Positions 13,952 through 22,231 of a DNA stretch of 64,000 nucleotides are shown one piece after another; position 1 is the stretch's first letter; each line of letters starts with the position of its first letter. The notes beneath the pieces were generated by a model that was not told the DNA's origin, searched no databases, and worked only from the letters and a program-made list of their open reading frames with translations. Made by a program: the position numbers and the translations under genes. The stretch comes from Nocardioides sp. Root122. GTDB lineage: Bacteria; Actinomycetota; Actinomycetes; Propionibacteriales; Nocardioidaceae. The stretch is taken from NCBI RefSeq assembly GCF_001425025.1, contig NZ_LMDE01000001.1, positions 168,751 to 232,750 on the forward strand. Direction: 5' to 3'.

Positions 13952-14503
13952 TTACACATCGCCCGACAATTTCTTCTCCAGGTTGCGCAGCCCGCGGTGT
14001 GCGGCGACCCGGACGGCGCCGGGACGCTTGCCCAGGATCCGTCCGGCGGTGGGAGCGTCGAAGCCCAGGACGGCGCGGAGCATGACGGCCTCGGCCTGGT
14101 CGCGGGGGAGCGTGGCGATCAGTGCGATCGCCGCCTCGGACTGCACCCGGCCCAGGGTGTCGGCCTCGACGTCCACCTCGTCGCGCAGGTCCACCATCTC
14201 GTCGACCGGCTCGCCGGAGGTCGGACGGCGGCTCGCGTGCCGCAGGTGGTCGAGCGCCCGGTTGCGCGCGATCGTGGTGAGCCAGCCGCGGAACCCGTCG
14301 GCGTCGCCCTCGAACCGGTCGAGGTCACGGAACGCCTGGCCCCAGGCCTCGCTGGCGACGTCCTCGGCGTCGGTCACGCCGACGACCACGGTCAGGTAGC
14401 GCAGCAGCGGAGGCTGGACCTCGCGGTAGACGCGCCGGAGCGCCGCCTCGTCCCCGGCCTGCATGGCCGCGACGGCGTGATCGAGCGCATCCTCCCTCCC
14501 CAC
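13952..14503 (-). CDS. ECF-type RNA polymerase sigma factor
   Basis: 183 residues from the GTG at 14503. Region 2: RRVYREVQPPLLRYLTVVVG...DAEDVASEAWGQAFRDLDRFEGDADGFRGWLTTIARNRALDHLR (about residues 22-90). Region 4: IATLPRDQAEAVMLRAVLGFDAPTAGRILGKRPGAVRVAAHRGLRNL (about 128-177). This is the pattern of the actinobacterial ECF group whose following gene encodes a membrane protein with a proline-rich exterior, as here (33-base gap). Target promoters are not evident. Confidence 0.9.
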   Translation of the reverse strand: MGREDALDHAVAAMQAGDEAALRRVYREVQPPLLRYLTVVVGVTDAEDVASEAWGQAFRDLDRFEGDADGFRGWLTTIARNRALDHLRHASRRPTSGEPVDEMVDLRDEVDVEADTLGRVQSEAAIALIATLPRDQAEAVMLRAVLGFDAPTAGRILGKRPGAVRVAAHRGLRNLEKKLSGDV

Positions 14504-14549
14504 GGGAGGAGTGTGCCTTTGCCGGGTCCGGCGGTGACACTGCGGGGGA

Positions 14550-15332
14550 TCATCGGCGTGGCGGACGCGGGACGAACAAGGGCACGCAGGCGGCGTACTC
14601 GTCCCATCCCGGTCGCTGCGACATCGTCCTCTCGAGCAGCTTGGCCCCGGTCACGTCGCGCACGAAGTACGTCATGGCGGCGGGGGCCCACACTGTCAGC
14701 AGGCCGGGCAGCCAGCCGAGCGCCAGGCCGCCGGCGATCCACAGTCCCCACCACACGCACGCGTCGCCGAAGTAGTTCGGGTGGCGGCTCCACCCCCACA
14801 GGCCGGTGTCGAGGATGCGGGGGCGCGACTCGCGTGGCCGCGCCTTGTAGGCCTCCAGCTGGGCGTCGCCGACGACCTCGAAGAACACCCCGACCGCCCA
14901 CACCACGACGCCGACCCAGACCACGGGCCACCAGCGGACGTCGGCGATCGCCGCGGCCTGGACGGGAGCAGCGATGACCCACGAGACGATCGCCTGCGTG
15001 AGGAACACCTTGCCCAGCACGCGGCCGGCCCCCGAGGACCAGCCGGGACCGCCGAGCATCTCCTCGTAGCGCGGGTCCTCGCCGTGACCACGCGAGCGGC
15101 GCGCGATGTGCCACGCCAGTCGCCCGCCCCACACGGTGACCAGTGCGGCGAGCAGCCAGGAGTGGGCGTCCGGCCACACGACCGCGAGGACGACGGCCAT
15201 CGCGACGAAGGAGATGCCCCACGCGACGTCGACGACGGCCACCCGGTCGAGCCTGCGGCTCACCGCCGCCGTCGCCCCCATGACGGCAGCGGCGGCGAGC
15301 AGCGCGACCAGCACCTGCAGCACCGCGCTCAC
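14550..15332 (-). CDS. DUF1295 / steroid-5-alpha-reductase-like membrane protein
   Basis: 260 residues from the GTG at 15332, overlapping the methyltransferase stop by four bases. Six to seven hydrophobic helices start with VLQVLVALLAAAAVMGATAA. The C-terminal signature GLWGWSRHPNYFGDACVWWGLW (about residues 172-193) is typical of DUF1295/isoprenylcysteine-methyltransferase-like proteins that bind NADPH or a lipid. M. tuberculosis has an equivalent membrane protein (Rv0446c) beside SigK. Here it is the last gene of the SigK operon and is likely to act on the modified fatty acid or phospholipid. Confidence 0.87.
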   Translation of the reverse strand: MSAVLQVLVALLAAAAVMGATAAVSRRLDRVAVVDVAWGISFVAMAVVLAVVWPDAHSWLLAALVTVWGGRLAWHIARRSRGHGEDPRYEEMLGGPGWSSGAGRVLGKVFLTQAIVSWVIAAPVQAAAIADVRWWPVVWVGVVVWAVGVFFEVVGDAQLEAYKARPRESRPRILDTGLWGWSRHPNYFGDACVWWGLWIAGGLALGWLPGLLTVWAPAAMTYFVRDVTGAKLLERTMSQRPGWDEYAACVPLFVPRPPRR

Positions 15333-16639
15333 CAGCTCCGGACGGCAGGCAGCGTGTGCGCGGCACCGGGACGGACGGCGAGGACCTGGTCGACGCCCAT
15401 CCGGCCGTCGCGGAACGCGAGCGCACCGCCGACCAGGTAGAGCCGCCACACCCGGACGACCTCCTCGCCGACGAGCTCGCGCAGCCGGGGCAGGTGGGCC
15501 TCGAAGTTGGCGATCCAGCCGGCGACGGTCAGCACGTAGTGCTCGCGCAGGCCGTGCACGTCGCGCACCTCCAGCCCGCCCGCCTCGATCAGCGCGACGG
15601 TCTCCCCGACGGGGCGCATCGTCATGTCGGGCGCGATGAACGACTCGATGAACGGGCCGCCACCGGGGTGCTTCCCACCCCCGGCGCCCTGCCGCGACAT
15701 CTGCTGCACGAGGACCCGGCCGCCCGGGCGCACCGCGCGCCGCAGCACCTCGACGTAGGTCGCGTAGTTGGCGGCGCCGACGTGCTCGCCCATCTCCAGC
15801 GAGCCGACAGCGTCGAAGTGGTCGCGCTCGGGGACCTCGCGGTAGTCCTGGAGCCGGATCTCGACACGGGCGGCGAGCCCGCGCTCGGCGATGCGCGCGT
15901 CGATGAACGCCTTCTGCTCGGCCGAGATCGTGACGCCGGTCACCCGGGCACCGAAGTGCTGCGCAGCGTGCAGCGACAGCGAGCCCCAGCCGCACCCGAC
16001 GTCGAGCATGCGCATGCCCGGCTCGAGCCCGAGCTTGGTGCAGACCAGGTCGAGCTTGGCGCGCTGCGCCTCCTCGAGCGGGGTGTCGGGCGTGGCGTGG
16101 TAGCCGCAGCTGTAGGCCATCTGGGGCTCGAGGATCAACGAGTAGAACTCGTTGGAGAGGTCGTAGTGGTGGCTGATCGAGGACCGGTCGCGGGCCAGGC
16201 TGTGCAGCCGGCCCCTGATCCGCGCCTGGGAACGGGGCGGGGCCGGCGGGCGGCCCAGTGCGCCGAGTCCGGCGGCGGTGCGGACCGCGTCGACGAGCGC
16301 GCGCGGCGAGAGGCGTACGCCGGACAGGCCGCGCTCGGCGCCCACGGCGAAGGCGTGCGTCAGTGCCGACTCCAGGTCCCAGCCGTCCTGCTCGGGCACG
16401 TCGAGCTCGCCGGTGACGTAGGCCTGCGCCGCGCCCAGCTCGCCGGGGTGCCAGAGCAGGCGGCGCAGGGCGTCCGGGGAGCGGAGCACCACGAGCGGGG
16501 CACCGTCCGGCCCGGCGACCGAGCCGTCCCAGGCCTGCAGCCGCACGGGCAGGTCGCCCGCGATGAAGGGTCGCACCGCCTCGGCGAGGCGGCCCGCGAT
16601 CCCTGCGTCGGTCGTGGGCCGCTGGGCGGTGCTGGTCAC
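15329..16639 (-). CDS. Cyclopropane-fatty-acyl-phospholipid synthase family methyltransferase (second copy)
   Basis: 436 residues from the GTG at 16639 (overlaps the upstream stop). It transfers a methyl or methylene group from SAM to an unsaturated acyl chain. SAM site: MRMLDVGCGWGSLSLHAAQHFGARVTGVTIS (about residues 203-233). Family markers: ISHHYDLSNEFYSLIL and the C-terminal AFRDGRMGVDQVL. Its mycobacterial counterpart at the same locus is UfaA1 (Rv0447c). Two copies in tandem suggest either two double-bond positions or a methylation step plus a cyclopropanation step. Confidence 0.92.
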   Translation of the reverse strand: MTSTAQRPTTDAGIAGRLAEAVRPFIAGDLPVRLQAWDGSVAGPDGAPLVVLRSPDALRRLLWHPGELGAAQAYVTGELDVPEQDGWDLESALTHAFAVGAERGLSGVRLSPRALVDAVRTAAGLGALGRPPAPPRSQARIRGRLHSLARDRSSISHHYDLSNEFYSLILEPQMAYSCGYHATPDTPLEEAQRAKLDLVCTKLGLEPGMRMLDVGCGWGSLSLHAAQHFGARVTGVTISAEQKAFIDARIAERGLAARVEIRLQDYREVPERDHFDAVGSLEMGEHVGAANYATYVEVLRRAVRPGGRVLVQQMSRQGAGGGKHPGGGPFIESFIAPDMTMRPVGETVALIEAGGLEVRDVHGLREHYVLTVAGWIANFEAHLPRLRELVGEEVVRVWRLYLVGGALAFRDGRMGVDQVLAVRPGAAHTLPAVRSW

Positions 16640-17985
16640 TGGTCCTCCCGGGTGAAGGTGAGCTGCGAGACGTTGATGTAGCCGCTCGCGAACCCGGCCC
16701 GGGAGTAGGCCAGGTAGAAGTGCCACATGCGCATGAACACCTCGTCGAACCCGAGGGCGAGGACCGCCTGGCGCTGGGCGAGGAAGCGTCGGTCCCAGCG
16801 GCGCAGCGTCTCGGCGTAGTGGCTGCCCATCTCGAGCTGGTCGACCAGCCGCAGCGAGGTCTCCTCGCGGGTGACCTGGTCGATGACCTCGACGCTGGGC
16901 AGGAAGCCGCCGGGAAAGACGTACTTGTTGATCCAGGTGTGGCCGCCCCGGGTGGCGAGCATCCGGTCGTGCGGCATCGTGATCGCCTGGATCGCGACGC
17001 GGCCGCCGGGTGCGAGGACCTGGTCGATCGTCGCGAAGTAGGTGCCCCAGAACTCGTGGCCGACGGCCTCGATCATCTCCACCGACAGCACCGCGTCGTA
17101 CGTCGCCCCGCGTGAGGCCAGCGAGCGGTAGTCCATCAGCTCGACCGTCACCCGCCCGGTCAGCCCGGCGGCCGCGATCCGGCGCTCGGCGAGCTCGAGC
17201 TGCTCCACCGACAGCGTGATCGTGTGGACGCTCGCACCGCGGCGGGCGGCCCGGATCGCGAGCTCTCCCCAGCCGGTGCCGATCTCCAGCACCCGCGAGC
17301 CGTCGGCGACCCCCGCCTCGTCGAGCAGCCGCTCGATCTTGCGGGCCTGCGCCTCGGCGAGGTCCGCGCCGTGGACCCGGGCATCGGGGTCGTCGGTGGG
17401 CTCGGGCGGGGTGGCGACCAGGTGGTCGCCGACGGACCCGGGGCCCTGACCGGTGCGGGTGGTCGAGGTGTCGAACAAGGCGGACGAATAGCTGAGCGTC
17501 TCGTCGAGGAAGAGCGCGAAGAGGTCGTTGGAGAGGTCGTAGTGGTGCGCGACGTTGGCCCGGCTGTTGGTCTCCGTGCTGCGGTGGTGGCCCGGCATGC
17601 GGTGGGTGACGACGGCGCGCAGGCGTTGCAGCGACTCCGGGACGAGCGTCGCCATCCGTGCCGCCGGCACGGTGAGGAAGCCGGCCAGGTCGTCGGCGTC
17701 CCAGGCACCGGTCAGGTAGGCCTCGCCGAAGCCGATCAGCCCGTCGCGGCCGAGGCGTGCGTAGAACTCGTCGGGACGGTGCAGCCGCATGGTGGGACCG
17801 CCCTGGCCGAGCCGGCGGCCGGTCGGCTCCTCGACCACGGTCACCGACAGCCGGGACACGGCCGCCTGGAACAGGCGTCGAGCCACGGCGGCGGAGACGA
17901 CCGTTCGCGGGCTCCGGGTCAGTGGCTCCAGCGCGGGGAGGCCGGGGGTGGCGGACTGGCTGCGGGGGTTCTTCTCGAGCGTCAT
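16636..17985 (-). CDS. Cyclopropane-fatty-acyl-phospholipid synthase family methyltransferase (first copy)
   Basis: 449 residues from the ATG at 17985, overlapping the DUF1365 fusion stop (ATGA). SAM motif SRVLEIGTGWGELAIRAARRGA and VAHHYDLSNDLFALFLDETLSYSSALF identify the family. YDAVLSVEMIEAVGHEFWGTYF holds the conserved acidic and histidine residues of the active site. Between the substrate helix (SSALFDT) and the SAM domain (LAEAQARKIERLL) there is a 30-odd residue stretch (STTRTGQG...DARVHGAD) that most relatives lack. Its DNA is not an obvious copy of the repeats elsewhere. Probably works on the same lipid as the second copy. Confidence 0.92.
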   Translation of the reverse strand: MTLEKNPRSQSATPGLPALEPLTRSPRTVVSAAVARRLFQAAVSRLSVTVVEEPTGRRLGQGGPTMRLHRPDEFYARLGRDGLIGFGEAYLTGAWDADDLAGFLTVPAARMATLVPESLQRLRAVVTHRMPGHHRSTETNSRANVAHHYDLSNDLFALFLDETLSYSSALFDTSTTRTGQGPGSVGDHLVATPPEPTDDPDARVHGADLAEAQARKIERLLDEAGVADGSRVLEIGTGWGELAIRAARRGASVHTITLSVEQLELAERRIAAAGLTGRVTVELMDYRSLASRGATYDAVLSVEMIEAVGHEFWGTYFATIDQVLAPGGRVAIQAITMPHDRMLATRGGHTWINKYVFPGGFLPSVEVIDQVTREETSLRLVDQLEMGSHYAETLRRWDRRFLAQRQAVLALGFDEVFMRMWHFYLAYSRAGFASGYINVSQLTFTREDQ

Positions 17986-20144
17986 CGCACGCCTTCCTGG
18001 TGGTGGTGGGGGCGAGGCCGGACCGGCAGCCGACGGGCCCACAGCCAGGTGCCGTGGGCACGGATCAGCGCGCTTCCGCGCAGCGTGGCGCCGAGCGTGC
18101 GGCGCACAGGGACATCGGTACGGGCGCCGGTCAGGCTGGCGCTGAACGGTGCGGCCGCGCCCTCCGCGCCGGGCTGGGAGTGGCCGCGGAGGGTCACCGC
18201 GACGTGGAGGCGGTCGGTCGGGACCGGCACCGCGACGTCGTAGGTCCCGTCGACGCCGTGGAAGGGCGAGACGTACATCGCCTTCGCGGTCCGTGCGCGA
18301 CCCTGCTCGTCGGGGTGGACGAGGTAGGCGTGGCGGTCGCCGTAGGTGTTGTGCACCTCGACCACGACGCCCGCCTGGGCGCCGGTGTCGTCGAAGCACC
18401 AGAACACGCTGATCGGGTTGAAGCAGTGGCCCAGCGAGCGCGGGTGCGCGGCCATCAGGATCCGGCCGCCGCCCTCCCCCAGGGAGACGCCGTTGTCGGC
18501 GAGGAACGCCTCGACGTTGCCCCGCAGCGAGCGGTCGGGGGAGCCGAGGTGGTCACGGGCCTCGAAGCGGGCCAGCGCGCCGTGGTCGGGGAGGTCGTCG
18601 AGGTCCACCAGCCAGAAGGTCGAGGTGTGCTCGAAGGTCCGCGTGAACGGCGTGCGCCGGGTGTGGCGGATCGTCGTCTCGAAGCGTCCCGGCCGGGGCA
18701 CGACGTGCGTGGGGTGGGGCCACGGCAGGCCGAGGTGCGTGGCAGCGGCCAGGCCGGAGCGCGCCCCGTCCTCGTGGAACCCCCAGCCGTGGTAGGCCCC
18801 GGCGAACGCGACCCGCGGGGTGTTGATCTCCGGGAGCCGGCGCGCCGCGGCGACGGACTCGGGGGTGTAGAGCGGGTGCTCGTACTCCATCCGGTCGATC
18901 ACGGTCGCCGGGTCGACCAGCCCCTCGCCGCCGAGCGTGACGAGGTAGTGGGTGTCGGTCGGCAGCCTCTGCAACCGGGTCAGGTCGTAGGTGACGGTGA
19001 CGCCCTGTGTCGCACCGGGTCTCGTGACGCGTCGATCGTCCCCTCGCGAGCTCGGGTCCGATCCGACGCTCCTCAACCTCCCCGCCTGGGTCTCGGACTT
19101 CGCAGGCTCAGTCCGAGGGCGGTGAAAGTTCCAGGAGGCGCGGGCGGCTGTCGCCTCGGGGAGCAGCGAGGTGTCGGTGTGGAGGAGCGCCGGGTTGGTG
19201 CTGTAGGGCAGCGCCCCGAGGACCTCGCGCTGGAGGGCGGTCGGCGACTCGAGCATCGCGAGCGCCTGGGCGGGGTGGGTGGCCACGACGACGGCGTCGA
19301 AGGTCGTCGTCGCACCACTGCCGTCGGTCACCTCGACGCCGTCCGTGAGCTCGCGGATCGACGTCACCTTCGCCTCGAGGCGTACGTCGTGGAGGCCGGC
19401 CGCCACCGCGGCGACGTAGGTCGCCGAGCCGCCGGTCACCGTCCGCCACTGCGGGGAGCCGAAGACGCCGAGCATCCCGTGGTGCTCGAGGAAGGTGAAG
19501 AGGTAGCGCGCGGGGTAGTCGAGGGAGCTGGCCGGGTCGCAGGACCACACGGCGGCGACGAGGGGCTCCATGAAGTGACGGACGAAGCCGGCGGAGAAGC
19601 CGCCGTCGGCCAGGAACTCGCGCAGCGTCTGGTCGTCGTCTCCCGGGGTAGTGAGGGACGAAACGGGTGGTTTCGCCCCGGATCTCCTACCAGTACGTCC
19701 TGAACTACCGGGGTCGGCGGCGAGGAGAGCGCGCGCCCGGCGGTGGAAGCGCGGGATCTCCAGCAGCATCCGCCAGTGGTCGCGCGAGGCCAGCGACGAC
19801 GGCCGCGCGAAGAGGCCCCGCGCGCCCAGCGCGCCGGCGTACTCCACCCCGGTGCCGGCGTCGCTGACCGACAGGGACATCTCCGAGGGCTGCGTCGCGA
19901 CCCCGAGCTCGGCGAAGAGCCGCAGCAGCGTGGGGTAGGTGCGCCGGTTGTGCACGATGAAGCCGGTGTCGATCGCCAGCTCGCCGTCGGGCGTCGTCAC
20001 CCGGTGGGTGTCGGCGTGACCGCCGAGGCGGGCGTCGGCCTCGTAGAGCGTGACGTGCGCGGTGCGCGAGGCGATCCAGGCGGCAGTCAGGCCGGCCACC
20101 CCGGAGCCGACGACGGCGACCCGGCGCTGGCCGGACGGGTTCAC
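17982..20144 (-). CDS. FAD-dependent amine-oxidase-like oxidoreductase fused to DUF1365, with two repeat inserts
   Basis: 720 residues from the GTG at 20144, overlapping the RskA stop. Residues 1-480 are an FAD oxidoreductase: dinucleotide site VAVVGSGVAGLTAAWIA, TLYEADARLGGHADT, and the C-terminal FAD loop VAFAGAYHGWGFHEDGARSG. Residues about 485-700 are DUF1365 (RHTRRTPFTRTFEHTSTFWLVDLDDLP, HPRSLGHCFNPISVFWCFDD, PFHGVDGTYDV). In M. tuberculosis these are two neighbouring genes (Rv0449c, Rv0448c); here no stop separates them. Two inserts break the FAD domain: about residues 144-167 (19645-19713 repeat) and about 340-377 (19016-19127 repeat). Probable role: oxidation of a membrane acyl chain that the methyltransferases modify. 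Confidence 0.88.
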   Translation of the reverse strand: MNPSGQRRVAVVGSGVAGLTAAWIASRTAHVTLYEADARLGGHADTHRVTTPDGELAIDTGFIVHNRRTYPTLLRLFAELGVATQPSEMSLSVSDAGTGVEYAGALGARGLFARPSSLASRDHWRMLLEIPRFHRRARALLAADPGSSGRTGRRSGAKPPVSSLTTPGDDDQTLREFLADGGFSAGFVRHFMEPLVAAVWSCDPASSLDYPARYLFTFLEHHGMLGVFGSPQWRTVTGGSATYVAAVAAGLHDVRLEAKVTSIRELTDGVEVTDGSGATTTFDAVVVATHPAQALAMLESPTALQREVLGALPYSTNPALLHTDTSLLPEATAARASWNFHRPRTEPAKSETQAGRLRSVGSDPSSRGDDRRVTRPGATQGVTVTYDLTRLQRLPTDTHYLVTLGGEGLVDPATVIDRMEYEHPLYTPESVAAARRLPEINTPRVAFAGAYHGWGFHEDGARSGLAAATHLGLPWPHPTHVVPRPGRFETTIRHTRRTPFTRTFEHTSTFWLVDLDDLPDHGALARFEARDHLGSPDRSLRGNVEAFLADNGVSLGEGGGRILMAAHPRSLGHCFNPISVFWCFDDTGAQAGVVVEVHNTYGDRHAYLVHPDEQGRARTAKAMYVSPFHGVDGTYDVAVPVPTDRLHVAVTLRGHSQPGAEGAAAPFSASLTGARTDVPVRRTLGATLRGSALIRAHGTWLWARRLPVRPRPHHHQEGVR
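19016..19127 (-). repeat. Type C repeat inserted in frame in the FAD oxidoreductase
   Basis: On the minus strand it runs from hairpin CTCGGACT-10-AGTCCGAG (19092-19117) through GGTTGAGGAGC to GTCACGAGACCCGG. The last 14-mer recurs at 51887-51900. Translated as RPRTEPAKSETQ...TRPGA, unlike the family sequence on either side (ASWNFH ... VTVTYDLTRLQ). Confidence 0.75.
19645..19713. repeat. GGGGTAGT...ACTACC palindromic element (type D) inserted in frame in the FAD oxidoreductase
   Basis: 69 bases, imperfect outer arms (GGGGTAGTGAGGGACG against CGTCCTGAACTACCGG) and an inner hairpin CGAAAC-GGGTG-GTTTCG. It has nearly the same length as the 67-base elements at 23.9 and 46.8 kb. It encodes SSGRTGRRSGAKPPVSSLTT between ALLAADPG and DDDQTLREFL. 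Confidence 0.75.
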
Positions 20145-20866
20145 GTCGCCTCGGTGAGGTCGAAGAGCGCGATCGGCTCGGTGGTCGGCTCGGGGGATCC
20201 GCCCTCGGGCTCCACGGTGATGCCGACGGCGATCGCGTCGGCGGCCGAGCCCTCGAGCAGCATCGTCTGGTCGGCGCCCTCGGGCATCATGCCGGCCGGC
20301 ACCATGTCCTCGGCGGGGGTCTGGAACCACAGCTCGTAGGCCTTGCCCGACGGGGCGGCGACCATGTCCTCGGTGACGATGACGGCGCGGTCGACGGACT
20401 TCGAGCGCACGACGGTCGCCCGTCCTGCCTCGCCGAGGTCCACGAAGACCTCCTGGGCGTCGTCGGCGCGCATCACCTGCTCGGTAGCGGTCAGGGTGCC
20501 GCGGCCGGAGTCGTCGTCGGCCCACGGCTGGACGATCATCGCCCCGACGCCCACGAAGAGGACCAGCGCGGCGGCGACGAGGAGCGGGATCCAGGCGCCA
20601 CGCCGGGAGGTCTCGGCAGGCCGGGGGAGCTCGGGCGGGAGCGGACGGACCTGGGAGATGCCGGCCAGCACGGACTCACGCAGCGAGGCCGGCGGCGGGG
20701 TGGCGGTGGTCTCGGCGAGGAGGGCGGCGGTCTCGAGCAGCTCGGCGACCTCGGCGCGGCAGTCCTCGCACCCCGACAGGTGCTGCTCGAAGCGGGCGCG
20801 CTCGAGCTCGTCGAGGGCGTCCACGGCATAGGCGCCCGTGAGCTTGTGAACATCCTGCTCGCTCAT
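20141..20866 (-). CDS. rskA: Anti-sigma-K factor RskA
   Basis: 241 residues. N-terminal zinc-binding anti-sigma domain with HLSGCEDC (His29, Cys33, Cys36), one membrane helix (WIPLLVAAALVLFVGVGAMIV, about residues 91-111), and an extracytoplasmic RskA domain (KAYELWFQTPAEDMVPAGMM). It holds SigK at the membrane and would release it after regulated proteolysis. Start ATG at 20866 overlaps the sigK stop (ATGA), and its own stop overlaps the FAD gene start, so sigma, anti-sigma and the enzymes are one transcript. Confidence 0.92.
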   Translation of the reverse strand: MSEQDVHKLTGAYAVDALDELERARFEQHLSGCEDCRAEVAELLETAALLAETTATPPPASLRESVLAGISQVRPLPPELPRPAETSRRGAWIPLLVAAALVLFVGVGAMIVQPWADDDSGRGTLTATEQVMRADDAQEVFVDLGEAGRATVVRSKSVDRAVIVTEDMVAAPSGKAYELWFQTPAEDMVPAGMMPEGADQTMLLEGSAADAIAVGITVEPEGGSPEPTTEPIALFDLTEAT

Positions 20867-21477
20867 GAGCCAACTCCCATCAGGTCTCGCAGTCGGATGA
20901 GTCCGTCGCGTATTCGGGTCTTCGCCGTGCCGAGTGGCACGTCGAGAAGGGTGGCGACCTCCGTGTGCGTGTAGCCGCCGAAGTAGGTGAGCTCGACGGC
21001 CTGTCGCTGGACGTCGGTCAGGGTGGCGACCGCCCCGCGCACTCGCGCCGCCTCGAGCGAGGCGTGGGCCGCCTCGACGGTCTGGTCGTGGTCCACGGGC
21101 GCGGTCTCGCGGTTCCAGCCCTCGTCGCGGGCGGTGGCCGCCTCGACCGAGCGGACCCGGTCGACCGCCTTGCGGTGCACGATCGTCAGGAACCAGCCGG
21201 CCGCGCTGCCGCGGGCGGCGTCGTACCTGGCACTGGAGCGCCAGGCGTCGAGGTAGGCCTCCTGGGCGACCTCCTCGGCGTGCGCCGGGTTGCGTACGAC
21301 GCGCAGGGCGAGGCCGTAGGCCCGCGCCGAGGTCGCGTCGTAGAACTCGGCGAATGCTGCCTCGTCCCCCAGCCCGGACCGGTGGAGCAGGTCGGCGAGC
21401 CGGGTTCCCTCGCCCGCGGACGGGGCGCCCTGGGGCGCCCCGTCCGGTACGGGCCTCACGTGGTCCACGTCAGTCAT
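20863..21477 (-). CDS. sigK: ECF RNA polymerase sigma factor SigK
   Basis: 204 residues. Region 2: FAEFYDATSARAYGLALRVVRNPAHAEEVAQEAYLDAWRSSARYDAARGSAAGWFLTIVHRKAVDRVR. Region 4: VATLTDVQRQAVELTYFGGYTHTEVATLLDVPLGTAKTRIRDGLIRLRDL. The family assignment rests on the sequence and on synteny with M. tuberculosis sigK-rskA, DUF1365, ufaA1 and fasciclin (MPT70/MPT83) genes. It lies 28 bases downstream of the fasciclin stop and is probably co-transcribed with it from the SigK-type promoter at 22232-22258, giving autoregulation. Confidence 0.9.
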   Translation of the reverse strand: MTDVDHVRPVPDGAPQGAPSAGEGTRLADLLHRSGLGDEAAFAEFYDATSARAYGLALRVVRNPAHAEEVAQEAYLDAWRSSARYDAARGSAAGWFLTIVHRKAVDRVRSVEAATARDEGWNRETAPVDHDQTVEAAHASLEAARVRGAVATLTDVQRQAVELTYFGGYTHTEVATLLDVPLGTAKTRIRDGLIRLRDLMGVGS

Positions 21478-21505
21478 CCTTGCGTAGTGGTCGTCGGTCG
21501 ACGAC

Positions 21506-22174
21506 TCACATCCGCGGCATCATCACCGAGTCGATGAGGTAGACGTTGGCGTTGGCAACCTGGACGTTGCCGCACACCACGTTGGCACCCTCGGCAGTGA
21601 ACTCCTCACCGGAACCCTCGACGGTGATCATGTCCTTGTTGAGGGTCTCGTGCTCGCCGGCCACGTCCTCGGGGGTGAGCCGGCCGCCCACCACGTGGTG
21701 GGTGAGGACCGCGGTGAGGGCCTCCTTGTCCTTGAGGAGGGCGTTGAGGTCCTTCTTCGGGATCTTGGCGAACGCCTCGTCGGTCGGCGCGAAGACGGTG
21801 ATGTCCTGCGCGGAGTTGAGGGTGTCGACCAGGCCGGCCTCGGTGACGGCCGCGACGAGCGTCTTGAGGAGCGGGTTGTTCGACGCCGCGGTGGCGACCG
21901 GGTCGTCAGCCATGCCCTCGACCGAGCCCGGACCGGAGGTCGGGACGTCGGCGCAGGCGGGACCGAACGGGCCGTCGGCCATGGCCGTGTCGGACTCCAT
22001 GGGCGACTCCGACTCCATCGGCGACTCCGACTCCATGGGAGTCGAGGAGGACGTGGTCTCGTCGGAGGCGGTGCTGCCGCCGTCGTCCTCGCTGCCACAG
22101 GCGGCCAGGCTCATCGAGGCGGTCAGGGCGAGGGCGGCGAGGCCCAGGGTGCGGGTGCGGAGCAAGGTGTTCAT
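21506..22174 (-). CDS. Fasciclin-domain lipoprotein (MPT83-like)
   Basis: 222 residues from the ATG at 22174. Signal peptide with lipobox (SMSLAAC, Cys36 acylated), then an acidic Ser/Glu linker with three MESE(S)P repeats (coding bases about 21980-22035), then one fasciclin (FAS1) domain: [25 protein letters not shown] (H1 box) and [15 protein letters not shown], ending [19 protein letters not shown] (H2 box). Such surface lipoproteins are SigK targets in mycobacteria. A matching promoter (CCATCC-15-CCGAAC) lies upstream. Confidence 0.93.
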   Translation of the reverse strand: MNTLLRTRTLGLAALALTASMSLAACGSEDDGGSTASDETTSSSTPMESESPMESESPMESDTAMADGPFGPACADVPTSGPGSVEGMADDPVATAASNNPLLKTLVAAVTEAGLVDTLNSAQDITVFAPTDEAFAKIPKKDLNALLKDKEALTAVLTHHVVGGRLTPEDVAGEHETLNKDMITVEGSGEEFTAEGANVVCGNVQVANANVYLIDSVMMPRM

Positions 22175-22203
22175 GGCATGTGCCTTTCGGTGGGGGCCAA
22201 GCA

Positions 22204-22219
22204 CGGGCCGGAAGGCCCG
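22204..22219. other. Short GC hairpin in the fasciclin mRNA leader
   Basis: CGGGCC-GGAA-GGCCCG. If transcription starts just after the SigK-like -10 box, this 6-base stem lies within the first 20 bases of the transcript, where it could stabilise it. It might instead end the upstream oxidoreductase message. Confidence 0.4.
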
Positions 22220-22231
22220 CTGTCATGGAGT

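Noticed and set aside
18650..18720. Separate DUF1365 gene starting at an internal GTG
   Set aside because: No stop separates the FAD and DUF1365 parts and no ribosome site is visible before the GTG, so a fused protein is the simpler reading; an internal start is not excluded.
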